Below, one piece after another: positions 9,511-17,920 of a stretch of 46,672 nt of DNA. Every line of letters starts with the position of its first letter. Position 1 is the first letter of the stretch. The notes beneath the pieces were generated by a model. It saw only the letters and a program-made list of their open reading frames with translations. It was not told the DNA's origin and searched no databases. The position numbers and the translations under genes were made by a program. Source of the stretch: Micromonospora inaquosa (GTDB lineage Bacteria > Actinomycetota > Actinomycetes > Mycobacteriales > Micromonosporaceae); the NCBI RefSeq assembly GCF_003857055.1, contig NZ_QGSZ01000166.1, forward strand, positions 1-46,672, given 5' to 3'.

Positions 9511-9891
9511 TCACTTGGGCGAGTCCAGCTCGTAGTAGGGGTTGTAGATGACCTTGCGGTCGTCGCGCACCGCCACCCGGCCACGGGCGGTCAGGTGCCG
9601 GCCCGGCTCGATCCCGGCGATGTGCCGTCGACCCAGCCAGACGAGGGTGACCACGTCACTGCCGTCGTACAGGTCAGCCTCAAGGGTGGGCAGATTCGTG
9701 CGCGGTGTGTAGACCACCGTGCGCAGCCGACCGGCGACCGAGACCAGTTGACCCCGGGAGCACTGCTGGGCGGGGACCCCGCCGCACTCGGCGCTCTCCC
9801 GGCGCAGCTCCTGCGCGTCGATCTCGGCCTCGCTGGCGGTGAACCTCTGCAGGATGCGCCGCAGCGACACCCTGCTCTCGTCGGTCGTCAT
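9511..9891 (-). CDS. Small OB-fold nucleic-acid-binding protein
   Basis: A 126-residue protein with an N-terminal helix and a central OB-fold (GQLVSVAGRLRTVVY...DGSDVVTLVW...TARGRVAV), the positional equivalent of Rv2694c. OB-folds of this type bind single-stranded DNA or RNA; the real ligand is unknown. A GGAGG stands only two bases from the ATG at 9891, and a second purine-rich tract (GAGAGGG) lies farther upstream, so the start is likely but not certain. Upstream gene of the DUF3159 pair. Confidence 0.75.
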   Translation of the reverse strand: MTTDESRVSLRRILQRFTASEAEIDAQELRRESAECGGVPAQQCSRGQLVSVAGRLRTVVYTPRTNLPTLEADLYDGSDVVTLVWLGRRHIAGIEPGRHLTARGRVAVRDDRKVIYNPYYELDSPK

Positions 9892-10005
9892 GACCTCCGC
9901 GTCACCCTCTCCACGCTCGCCGTCCCCGGCCGGCCCCGGCGGCGCCGGAACCGTGCCGCCAGCGTACGCCGACAGGGCTGGTTCCGGCGGGCCGGTGCGC
10001 GCGGA

Positions 10006-10668
10006 TCAGACCTGACGCGGTGCGGCGGCGGCGTCGTCCGCCTCGGCCCCGGCCTGATCGGCGACCTCCCGGGGCAACCGCAGCGGCAGCGGCTCGCGGA
10101 CCGGCTTCGCCTCCTGCCCACGGTCGACCACCAGGCCGTCCAGGCACTCGACGAGCGGCCCGGCCATGGCCGGGTCGGTGGCCACCGGACCCTGGAACAC
10201 GCCACGGACCATCCAGCGCGGCCCGTCGATTCCGACGAACCGCAGGTTCGTCGGGCCGTCCGGGGTCGGCACCTGGGCGTGCAGCTCCGGGCCGTACTCG
10301 CCGGCGACCTCCTGCGCGCTCGCGCCGTCGCGGAGCAGCGACTGCCGGATCTCCTCGCGCACCTCGTCCCAGATCCCCTCGGACCGGGGGGCGGCGAAGA
10401 CGCCCAACTGGAGCGCGTTGTCGCCGTGCACCAGCACCACCTGCTGGATCACACCCTGCGGGTCGGCCTGCACCCGCACCTCGACGTCGGCGATCGCCGG
10501 GATGTGCAGGCTGCCCAGGTCGAGTCGCTGGATGTCGTCGTAGCTCTCGGAGATGTCGTACGGGCCGCGCTCCAGCGCCGGCGCCGCATCGCCCTGGTCG
10601 GGGACCTGGGTGGCCCGCTCGTCACGGGTCTGCCGCTCGGCGTCGGCCCGCTTTCGGGAGAAGATCAC
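10006..10668 (-). CDS. DUF3710 domain protein
   Basis: A 220-residue soluble actinobacterial conserved protein (Rv2696c by position), with an acidic N-terminal part and the DUF3710 core from about residue 35 (GPYDISE...RLDLGSL...IPA). The function is unknown. The longer open frame to 10935 is an artefact that runs through dut; GTG at 10668 has GGAGGG eight bases upstream. It follows dut with a 25-bp gap, so the two form an operon. The C-terminus is Ala/Asp-rich and probably disordered. Confidence 0.8.
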   Translation of the reverse strand: MIFSRKRADAERQTRDERATQVPDQGDAAPALERGPYDISESYDDIQRLDLGSLHIPAIADVEVRVQADPQGVIQQVVLVHGDNALQLGVFAAPRSEGIWDEVREEIRQSLLRDGASAQEVAGEYGPELHAQVPTPDGPTNLRFVGIDGPRWMVRGVFQGPVATDPAMAGPLVECLDGLVVDRGQEAKPVREPLPLRLPREVADQAGAEADDAAAAPRQV

Positions 10669-10693
10669 TGCGCCTGCCCTCCGCTGTTCACAC

Positions 10694-11230
10694 TCACCCT
10701 GCCACCTCTTCCGTCTGCCCGCGGCCCGGCTCGTTCGGCCGCCGCTCGACCCGGTCCTGGCCCGTCGGCGACGGCACCAGCCCGGCGTGCCCACCGGTGG
10801 ACCCGTGCCCACCGGTCCCGCGCCGGGACGCGGGCAGCTCGACCACCGGCTCGAACCGCGCCCGCGCGACCCGCTGGACCACGAGCTGCGCGATCCGGTC
10901 GCCGCGGGAGATCTTCGCCGGCACATCCCGATCATGATTGATCAGGTTGACCAAGATCTCACCCCGGTAGCCGGCGTCGACCGTACCGGGCGCGTTGAGC
11001 ACCGTCACGCCGAGCCTGGCGGCCAGACCGGAGCGGGGATGGACCAGGCCCACATACCCCTCCGGCAGCGCGATGGCCACGCCGGTGGGCACCAGGGCAC
11101 GACCGCCGGGCGGCAGCTCCACGTCCGCGGCCGCCACCAGGTCGGCCCCGGCGTCGCCGGGATGGGCGTACGTGGGCAGCGGCAGTTCCGGGTCGAGCAG
11201 CTGTACGGGCACGGGTACGACGTCGGTCAC
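10694..11230 (-). CDS. dut: Deoxyuridine 5'-triphosphate nucleotidohydrolase
   Basis: Hydrolyses dUTP to dUMP and pyrophosphate, keeping uracil out of DNA and feeding dTMP synthesis. All five trimeric dUTPase motifs are visible: [33 protein letters not shown], and the glycine-rich [10 protein letters not shown]. At 178 residues it is somewhat longer than the usual 150, because of a charged tail after motif 5. GTG at 11230 follows GAGGGG. First gene of dut-DUF3710; orthologue of Rv2697c. Confidence 0.96.
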   Translation of the reverse strand: MTDVVPVPVQLLDPELPLPTYAHPGDAGADLVAAADVELPPGGRALVPTGVAIALPEGYVGLVHPRSGLAARLGVTVLNAPGTVDAGYRGEILVNLINHDRDVPAKISRGDRIAQLVVQRVARARFEPVVELPASRRGTGGHGSTGGHAGLVPSPTGQDRVERRPNEPGRGQTEEVAG

Positions 11231-11320
11231 GGGTCCCCTCTTCCGTCCGGTTCGCGGGGTGACCCTGCCATCCTGCCGGTTCGTCGAGCCGCCGTGCGCC
11301 GTACCCTCGCAGGAGTGAGC

Positions 11321-11848
11321 ATGTCGCCCTCTCCGTCAGCCGATCAGCCGCCCGGCGTCGCCCGCCCGGCGTACACCGAGCGGTTGGATCTGCCCTGGTG
11401 GCTGTGGCTGGCCGGGCTGGTGGCCGCCGCGTTGCTGGCCGTCGAGATCTGGATGGGCGCCTCCGGCGTCCGTGCCTGGCTGCCGTTCGCCGTGCTGGTG
11501 CCGCTGACCGCGGCCGGGCTGTGGTGGCTGGGCCGGATCCGGATCGGGGTGACCGACGCCGAGTTGCGGGTGGACGACGCCCGCCTGCCGGTACGTTTCG
11601 TGGCCGACGTGGTGCCGCTGGACGTGGCCGGCCGACGTGAGGTGCTCGGCGTCGGCGCGGACCCGCTCGCCTTCGTGGTGCAGCGACCGTGGATCGGCGG
11701 CGCCGTGCAGGTGATCCTCGACGATCCGGCGGACCCGACCCCGTTCTGGGTGGTGAGCACCCGGCACCCGGTCGAGCTGGCCGAGGCGGTGCTGACCGCA
11801 CGGGACGCCCTGGCGGCCTCCCACCCCACGGCGGGCGAGCCGCGCTGA
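11321..11848 (+). CDS. DUF3093 family membrane protein
   Basis: A 175-residue protein with two adjacent hydrophobic segments (about 26-48 and 53-70) followed by a soluble domain with WVVSTRHP, typical of actinobacterial DUF3093 (Rv2698). Function unknown. The long upstream frame overlaps dut and is discarded. ATG at 11321 has AGGAG five bases upstream; a TACCCT hexamer 15 bases earlier would give a very short leader. Divergent from dut. Confidence 0.8.
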   Translation: MSPSPSADQPPGVARPAYTERLDLPWWLWLAGLVAAALLAVEIWMGASGVRAWLPFAVLVPLTAAGLWWLGRIRIGVTDAELRVDDARLPVRFVADVVPLDVAGRREVLGVGADPLAFVVQRPWIGGAVQVILDDPADPTPFWVVSTRHPVELAEAVLTARDALAASHPTAGEPR

Positions 11849-11852
11849 TCCG

Positions 11853-11911
11853 GACGGGCTGAGGCCCGCTCAGACGGCTACGACCCGCTCAGACGGGCTG
11901 AGGCCCGCTCA
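11853..11911. repeat. Three ~20-bp tandem repeats in a convergent gap
   Basis: Two identical 20-base copies (11853-11872 and 11892-11911; GACGGGCTGAGGCCCGCTCA) flank a degenerate 19-base copy. Each full copy can fold into a small GGGC/GCCC hairpin. The last copy overlaps the stop codon of the minus-strand gene. Possibly a repeated terminator-like element. Confidence 0.8.
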
Positions 11912-12760
11912 GGTGCCGGTCGGCGGGCCCGGGAGGGCCGCCGGTGGCGCGGGGCGGGCGATGCCCCGCCGACGCAGGTCAATCTGGAGCTGCTCGGCCA
12001 TCTGCTGGGTGGCCCGGCGGTTCAGGAAGCTGGCCACCGCCGCGCCGGTCAGAAACGGCCCGAGTGTGGTGAGGTTGCGACCGAAACGCCGCAGCAGCAT
12101 CTCGCGAAGTTCCTTGCGGGCGGCGGTGCCGAGCACCGCTCCCACCCCCACCCCGGGCACCATCGGGTTGACGCCGCGCTGGGTGGCCCAGGAGTGCACC
12201 AGGGCGACCGCCCGCTGGCTGCCGCCGGCCGGTAGCGACACACCGTGGATCTCGTGCAGCTCGCCGACCAGTTTCAGCTCCACCGCCACCACGGCCACGG
12301 TCTCGGCGGCGAGCAGCACCGGTGCGGAGAGCAGGGTCGGGGCCACTGTCCACTCGACGGCGGCGACGCCCCCGCCGGCCGCGCCGATCGCGGCGGTGGT
12401 CCTCGACGCGTTACGGATGAGCCTGTTGGCCAGGGCGACGTCGTCCAGACCGGGGAAGTGCCGACGCAGCGCGTCCAGGTTCCGTACCGGCACGTGCGGC
12501 GCGACCTCGGCGACGGTGTCGACCATCCACCGCACGGCGGCGCGGGGCTTGAACAGGTCGGAGATGCCCCGCGCACGGGCCTGCCCGACCATCCGGGTCA
12601 GCAGTTGGCGGCGCCGGGCCGGCTCGATGTCATCCGCGGTCAACGCCGCGACGGTGGCACCGAGGTCATCCGTGCCACGGGTGGCACCGAGGTCATCCGT
12701 GCCACGGGTGGAGCCGAGGTCATCCGCGCCGCCATCGGTGGTGCCGCCTCGATCGCTCAT
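11909..12760 (-). CDS. Conserved hypothetical protein with N-terminal 9-residue repeats
   Basis: A 283-residue protein I do not firmly recognise. Residues 10-40 contain repeats of DDLGATRGT-type nonapeptides. A central hydrophobic pair lies near residues 125-165, followed by a glycine-rich helical hairpin (PGVGVGAVLGTAAR) and a basic C-terminus. The central ELKLVGELHEIHG stretch is weakly reminiscent of EcsC-family proteins. A membrane-associated protein is likely. The ATG start at 12760 follows GGGAGGT. It is inserted, relative to M. tuberculosis, between the DUF3093 and DUF4193 genes. Function unknown. Confidence 0.6.
   Translation of the reverse strand: MSDRGGTTDGGADDLGSTRGTDDLGATRGTDDLGATVAALTADDIEPARRRQLLTRMVGQARARGISDLFKPRAAVRWMVDTVAEVAPHVPVRNLDALRRHFPGLDDVALANRLIRNASRTTAAIGAAGGGVAAVEWTVAPTLLSAPVLLAAETVAVVAVELKLVGELHEIHGVSLPAGGSQRAVALVHSWATQRGVNPMVPGVGVGAVLGTAARKELREMLLRRFGRNLTTLGPFLTGAAVASFLNRRATQQMAEQLQIDLRRRGIARPAPPAALPGPPTGT
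12658..12730. repeat. 27-bp in-frame coding tandem repeat
   Basis: Two exact 27-base units (12658-12684 and 12685-12711) plus 19 bases of a third with one or two changes. The unit is a multiple of three and encodes the nonapeptide repeats of the minus-strand protein, so copy-number changes would keep the frame. Confidence 0.9.
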
Positions 12761-12834
12761 CGGACCTCCCGGTGCTGTGGCTACCCGTTACGAGTCAAGC
12801 AGGTACCCACCGCCACCGCATGCCTACACCGGCA

Positions 12835-12862
12835 GCGGCGGCCCCGTTCAGGAGGCCGCCGC
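12835..12862 (-). terminator. Hairpin after the DUF4193 gene
   Basis: A perfect 9-bp stem (GCGGCGGCC/GGCCGCCGC) with a 10-base loop, placed just downstream of the minus-strand DUF4193 stop at 12876. No T-run. Confidence 0.6.
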
Positions 12863-12875
12863 CGTGTCGTAATTG

Positions 12876-13172
12876 TCAGACGCACTCGCGGCAGATCAGC
12901 TCGCCGTTGCGCTCGACCGCCAGCTGGCTACGGTGGTGGACCAGGAAGCAGCGGGCGCACCGGAACTCGTCCTGCTGCATCGGAAGCACCTTGACCGTGA
13001 GCTCCTCGTCGGCCAGATCGGCACCGGGCAGCTCAAAGCTCTCGGCCACCTCGGCCTCGTCGACATCCACCGCGCCCGACTGTGAGTCGACGCGCCGTGC
13101 CTTGAGCTCTTCCAGGCTGTCCTCGCCGAGGTCGACCTCGTCGCGACGCGGGGCGTCGTAGTCGGTGGCCAT
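12876..13172 (-). CDS. DUF4193 zinc-ribbon-like protein
   Basis: A 98-residue actinobacterial protein (Rv2699c by position). The N-terminal half is very acidic. The C-terminal half carries two cysteine pairs, CARC and CREC, about 22 residues apart, consistent with a zinc ribbon. The family is of unknown function; a zinc ribbon near the sigA locus suggests, without proof, a transcription-associated role. ATG at 13172 has GGGAGAG eight bases upstream; the longer frame to 13406 runs through non-coding sequence. Upstream lies a strongly structured region. Confidence 0.85.
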   Translation of the reverse strand: MATDYDAPRRDEVDLGEDSLEELKARRVDSQSGAVDVDEAEVAESFELPGADLADEELTVKVLPMQQDEFRCARCFLVHHRSQLAVERNGELICRECV

Positions 13173-13254
13173 CGGTTTCACTCTCCCATATCGATGTTGT
13201 CGCTTCCGGTTGTAACGCCGGACGACGCTGTTTCGGTTCCGCTGGCCGGCCACC

Positions 13255-13321
13255 ACTTGTGTCGGGCACCCGACCCGAGGACCGAACGGGTCGAGCTCGC
13301 TGGGGCGACTCCCCTGCGAGC
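13255..13321 (-). other. Three consecutive hairpins in the DUF4193 leader
   Basis: Inverted repeats TCGGG/CCCGA (around 13261), CGACCC/GGGTCG (13271-13293) and GCTCGC-T-GGGG/CCCC-T-GCGAGC (13295-13321) follow one another. On the minus strand they lie 80-150 bases before the DUF4193 start, so they would be in its 5' leader if transcription starts near 13345. They match no riboswitch class I recognise. Confidence 0.5.
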
Positions 13322-13351
13322 GCGGAACCTTACCCCCCCTTGGGCGAGGCA

Positions 13352-13357
13352 TGTATA
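13352..13357 (-). promoter_or_regulatory. Possible -10 box for the DUF4193 leader
   Basis: TATACA on the minus strand is the best -10-like hexamer in this 418-bp divergent gap. The -35 region is poor. Transcription would start near 13345 and give a leader of about 170 bases. The rest of the gap shows no open frame of coding character. Confidence 0.35.
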
Positions 13358-13590
13358 CCGCCCTTGCGGCTGAGATGTACGCCCCCGCACGCGAAGTTGT
13401 TCCCAATGTGATTCAGGCGACACGAAGATAGGGGTAGTAGTACCCGGTTCACGGTCGGCGCGCCGGCATGTCGGGCTGTTTCCACGCGACGGCCGGACAA
13501 CCGTTAACCTCAGCGGCGTATTCGACGGCCGGCGGCCTGAGCGATCGTTCCTGGCCGCCACCACCCACCTGAGGTCCGGGGAGTGCCCTG

Positions 13591-14118
13591 ATGAGTTTTG
13601 CGCGCGTGCGAGCACTCGTCATCGTCGGCCTGTTGGCGGTCATCGCCCTGGTCTTCGTCGTCGTCGCCGTGGTCCGCGACACCCAGAGCGACGCGGGCAT
13701 CGCGGCGGGTTGCCCCGAGGGCTGGCCGCTGGCGGATCTGACCCTGCGCGAGCGCAAGGACGTCAAGATCAACGTGTTCAATGCCACGGATCAGCCCGGC
13801 CTCGCCCACACCGTCGCCGACGAGTTCAGCAATCGACAGTTCCAGGTCAAGAAGACCGGGAACGAAAAGAAGGTCGACAGCGTCGCGGTGCTGCGGTTCG
13901 GCCCGAAGGGTGTCGGTTCCGCGCACCTGCTCCAGGCGTACTTCCTCAACAACGCCGTGCCGGGCTACGACCCGAAGCGCACCGACGACACCGTGGACGT
14001 GGTGCTGGGCAACCGCTTCCAGCAGCTCGCCACCACGACCGAGGTCAACCAGTCACTCGGCGACTCGGGTCCGCCGGAGGCGCCCCCGGGTGCCTGCCCG
14101 TCCCCACCCGCCAAGTGA
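13591..14118 (+). CDS. LytR_C domain, membrane-anchored envelope protein (Cei-like)
   Basis: A 175-residue protein with one N-terminal transmembrane helix (about 9-29) and an extracytoplasmic LytR_C domain (KINVFNATDQPGLA... to about residue 150), ending in a Pro-rich tail. It is the positional equivalent of Rv2700 (Cei), an alpha/beta envelope-integrity protein in mycobacteria. LytR_C domains accompany cell-wall glycopolymer ligases but have no known catalytic centre. ATG at 13591 follows GGGGAG. Convergent with the suhB-like gene and separated from it by a hairpin. Confidence 0.85.
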   Translation: MSFARVRALVIVGLLAVIALVFVVVAVVRDTQSDAGIAAGCPEGWPLADLTLRERKDVKINVFNATDQPGLAHTVADEFSNRQFQVKKTGNEKKVDSVAVLRFGPKGVGSAHLLQAYFLNNAVPGYDPKRTDDTVDVVLGNRFQQLATTTEVNQSLGDSGPPEAPPGACPSPPAK

Positions 14119-14141
14119 CGGCGTAACCGACCTGCCGCGAC

Positions 14142-14171
14142 GCCAGGCCGGCGACCCGGCACCGGCCTGGC
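14142..14171. terminator. Bidirectional hairpin between cei-like and suhB-like genes
   Basis: A perfect 10-bp stem (14142-14151 with 14162-14171) and 10-base loop sit in the 60-bp convergent gap, so the hairpin can end transcripts from both sides. Confidence 0.7.
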
Positions 14172-14178
14172 CCGCCGG

Positions 14179-14997
14179 TCAGGGACCGCCGGAGGCGTCC
14201 AGCGCGGCCAGCCGATCGTGCAGCGGCGCGAAGAGCGCGGGCGGGGCCGCGACCACCAGGTCCGGCCCCGGCGGCCGACCGGCCAGGCCGGCGACCCGAA
14301 CCCCCGCCTCGGCAGCCACCAGACCCCCCGCCGCCAGGTCCCAGGCCGCAAGACCCTTCTCGAAGTACGCGTCGAGCCGCCCCTCGGCGACCAGGCAGAG
14401 GTCCAGCGCGGCGGCACCGAGCCGGCGGATGTCCCGTACGTGTGCGATCAGCCCGGCCACCACCTGCGCCTGGTGCGCCCGGCGGGCGGCGTCGTAGCCG
14501 AAGCCGGTGCCGACCAGCGCCTGCCCCAGGTCGACCTCGCCGGAGCAGCGCAGCCGGACACCGTCACGCCAGGCCCCGCCGCCGGCCGTGGCGGTCCACT
14601 CGTCGCCGGTGCTCACGTTGCGCACGACGCCGGCAACCACCACCCCGTCCACCTCGGCGGCCAGTGAGACCGCGGAGTGCGGCAGCCCGTACAGGTAGTT
14701 CACCGTGCCGTCGATCGGGTCGACGATCCAGCGCACCCCGCTGCGCCCCGCGTTGGAGACCCCCTCGCCGTACTCCTCGCCGAGGACGGCGTCGTCGGGG
14801 CGCAGCGCGGCCAGCGCGTCGAGGATCTGCCGTTCGACCGCCCGGTCCGCGGCGGTGACCACGTCGGTGACGGTGCTCTTGGTGGCGGCGACGACGACCC
14901 CCTCGGCGCGCATCCGGTACGCGGTGTCCGCCGCGTCCCGAGCCACCTCCAGCGCGATGGCCAGCAGCTCCGCTGGCGTCGTAGCCGAGTTGGTCAT
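14179..14997 (-). CDS. suhB: Inositol monophosphatase family protein
   Basis: Mg2+-dependent phosphatase of the IMPase superfamily, likely acting on inositol-1-phosphate in phosphatidylinositol synthesis; related enzymes use other sugar phosphates, so the substrate is inferred. The 272-residue product has the metal-binding GEE at 73-75, DPIDGT at 93-98, and the C-terminal AWDLAAGGLVAAEAG motif. ATG at 14997 has AAAGAGG six bases upstream. Equivalent of Rv2701c. The polyphosphate glucokinase gene that follows in mycobacteria is absent here. Confidence 0.9.
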   Translation of the reverse strand: MTNSATTPAELLAIALEVARDAADTAYRMRAEGVVVAATKSTVTDVVTAADRAVERQILDALAALRPDDAVLGEEYGEGVSNAGRSGVRWIVDPIDGTVNYLYGLPHSAVSLAAEVDGVVVAGVVRNVSTGDEWTATAGGGAWRDGVRLRCSGEVDLGQALVGTGFGYDAARRAHQAQVVAGLIAHVRDIRRLGAAALDLCLVAEGRLDAYFEKGLAAWDLAAGGLVAAEAGVRVAGLAGRPPGPDLVVAAPPALFAPLHDRLAALDASGGP

Positions 14998-15659
14998 GAT
15001 TCGCCTCTTTCCGCACGCCGGGTGCAGGTGGATGGGTGGAGCTGGCGACCCGGCTTCCGAAGATCATCGTTCCCGACGCCGCGCGAGGATGCCAGACCAG
15101 GATCTTTGCTCCGCGGCATCGCTACGAAGGGGCACCCGACACCGCTCGCGGCGCGACCGGCCAACCTAGGCCAATATGCACCTTTAGATTGGTAATGTCG
15201 CTTAAGTGCTTACCGCCGCGTCCGTGTTCAACTCGAAACCGTTGCCCAACCGCGACCTGGTGGGGACGCCACCGGCCGGACCGCAAGCAGCCTCGGTGAT
15301 CCGCACAACCGCCCTGGAAACCGTCGCACCAACCTGGTCCGGCCTGCTCAGATGGCAGTTCGGACACGATCTGCGCTCCGCCGGGCTCGACGACCGGCAC
15401 CCTTCGCCGGATGCGCGGCTATCATTACCGCGAAGTCCATATCTCCGCCGCGCTGACGGTCCCCACCGGCGGTACGCGGTGCGGAGCAGGATGATCGCCG
15501 CAGACGGCGTTACAATTCACCCCTGCCCACGCGGCACGGACCGCCGACCACCGGCCGGACCGTGACACGAGGGCCCCTCAACCACATCACCCGGCGCGGT
15601 AACCCTCGCTGCGCTGAACGAACACGCCGTGCCCGCTCTTCGCCTCCGGAAGGTCATTC
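14998..15659. other. 662-bp gap between suhB-like gene and sigA
   Basis: No open frame here has convincing codon structure or a family match; short frames at 15206-15565 look accidental. The stretch contains a lower-GC patch at about 15170-15215. It probably holds promoters for both divergent genes. In M. tuberculosis ppgK lies at this position. Confidence 0.6.
15511..15516 (+). promoter_or_regulatory. Possible -10 box of sigA
   Basis: TACAAT on the plus strand, about 140 bases before the sigA start, is a close match to the -10 consensus. No good -35 is seen 16-18 bases upstream. It would give a sigA leader of roughly 135 bases. Confidence 0.35.
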
Positions 15660-17255
<1,596 letters not shown>

Positions 17256-17500
17256 CCGGGTTTCGTCAACCGAACGTGTCGTTTTGACCACCTGGTGTGC
17301 AACACCAGATGGTGATCGTCCGGATGCACGAATGTGATCGTTGACGTGGCACCCTGGGTGCACGGCACACTGTCCCTTCCAGGTGTGACCTCGGTCCCCC
17401 GCGGGCACACAGGGAAGGCAGTGCCTAGTAAGGGTGTTGCACGATAGGTGAGCAACGACCGAAGAGATTGTTCATCGGTGACGACCAGAGGAGGAAGGCG
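17256..17500. other. Gap after sigA with hairpin and probable promoter
   Basis: A CTGGTGT/ACACCAG stem with a three-base loop at 17292-17308 is the likely sigA terminator. A TTGACG at 17341-17346 could be a -35 for the next gene, but the matching -10 (CACACT, spacing 19) is weak. No gene is seen. Confidence 0.45.
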
Positions 17501-17734
17501 ATGACCCCGACCCTCACGCCGCCGCCCGAGACGGTGGCGCCCCCAGCCGCCGATGAACGGTGCGACCGCTGCAATGCTGCCGGGAAGCTCCGGATCACTC
17601 TGGCGGGTGGGAGCGAGTTGGTGTTCTGCGGGCACCACGCGAACAAGTACGCGGAGGATCTCGTGAAGATCACCGAGCGGTTCGCAACGGAGCCCGATTT
17701 CAGCTGGCGTGGCGCCGATCTGATGGCGAACTAA
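17501..17734 (+). CDS. DUF7455 small zinc-finger-like protein
   Basis: A 77-residue actinobacterial protein with CDRC early (residues 25-28) and a later CGHH, a plausible zinc-binding arrangement. It matches the short family commonly found beside the principal sigma factor gene (DUF7455). Function unknown. ATG at 17501 has GAGGAAGG directly upstream; an earlier in-frame start at 17468 lacks a ribosome site. A strong terminator follows 17 bases after the stop. Confidence 0.85.
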   Translation: MTPTLTPPPETVAPPAADERCDRCNAAGKLRITLAGGSELVFCGHHANKYAEDLVKITERFATEPDFSWRGADLMAN

Positions 17735-17750
17735 ATCCGCAAACCGACAT

Positions 17751-17793
17751 AGCCGGCCGGAGACACCCCGAGGGTGCTTCCGGCCGGCTTTTT
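17751..17793 (+). terminator. Strong rho-independent terminator
   Basis: An 11-bp stem (17751-17761 with 17779-17789) has an inner ACCCC/GGGTG-type pairing in the loop and runs into five T residues. It is the clearest classical terminator in the window and ends the DUF7455 transcript. Confidence 0.9.
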
Positions 17794-17818
17794 CGGTCCG
17801 AACCGCCGCGCGCCCCCG

Positions 17819-17894
17819 TGATCCACTCGGTTTCACGGAAGTCGCGCTTTCCACCTCGCGCGTAGACCGCGTTTTCCAGAAGCCGAGTTGATCA
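17819..17894. repeat. Imperfect palindrome with TGATC/GATCA rims (element 1)
   Basis: Arms 17819-17834 and 17879-17894 pair at 14 of 16 positions around a 44-base centre. The outermost bases are TGATC and TGATCA. It lies between the convergent DUF7455 and helicase genes. See the similar elements at 26398 and 44858. Confidence 0.7.
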
Positions 17895-17920
17895 AGCAGC
17901 GGGCACGGACACCGGCGGGC

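Noticed and set aside
15206..15565. 119-codon frame upstream of sigA
   Set aside because: No ribosome site, no recognisable domain and irregular composition; treated as non-coding.
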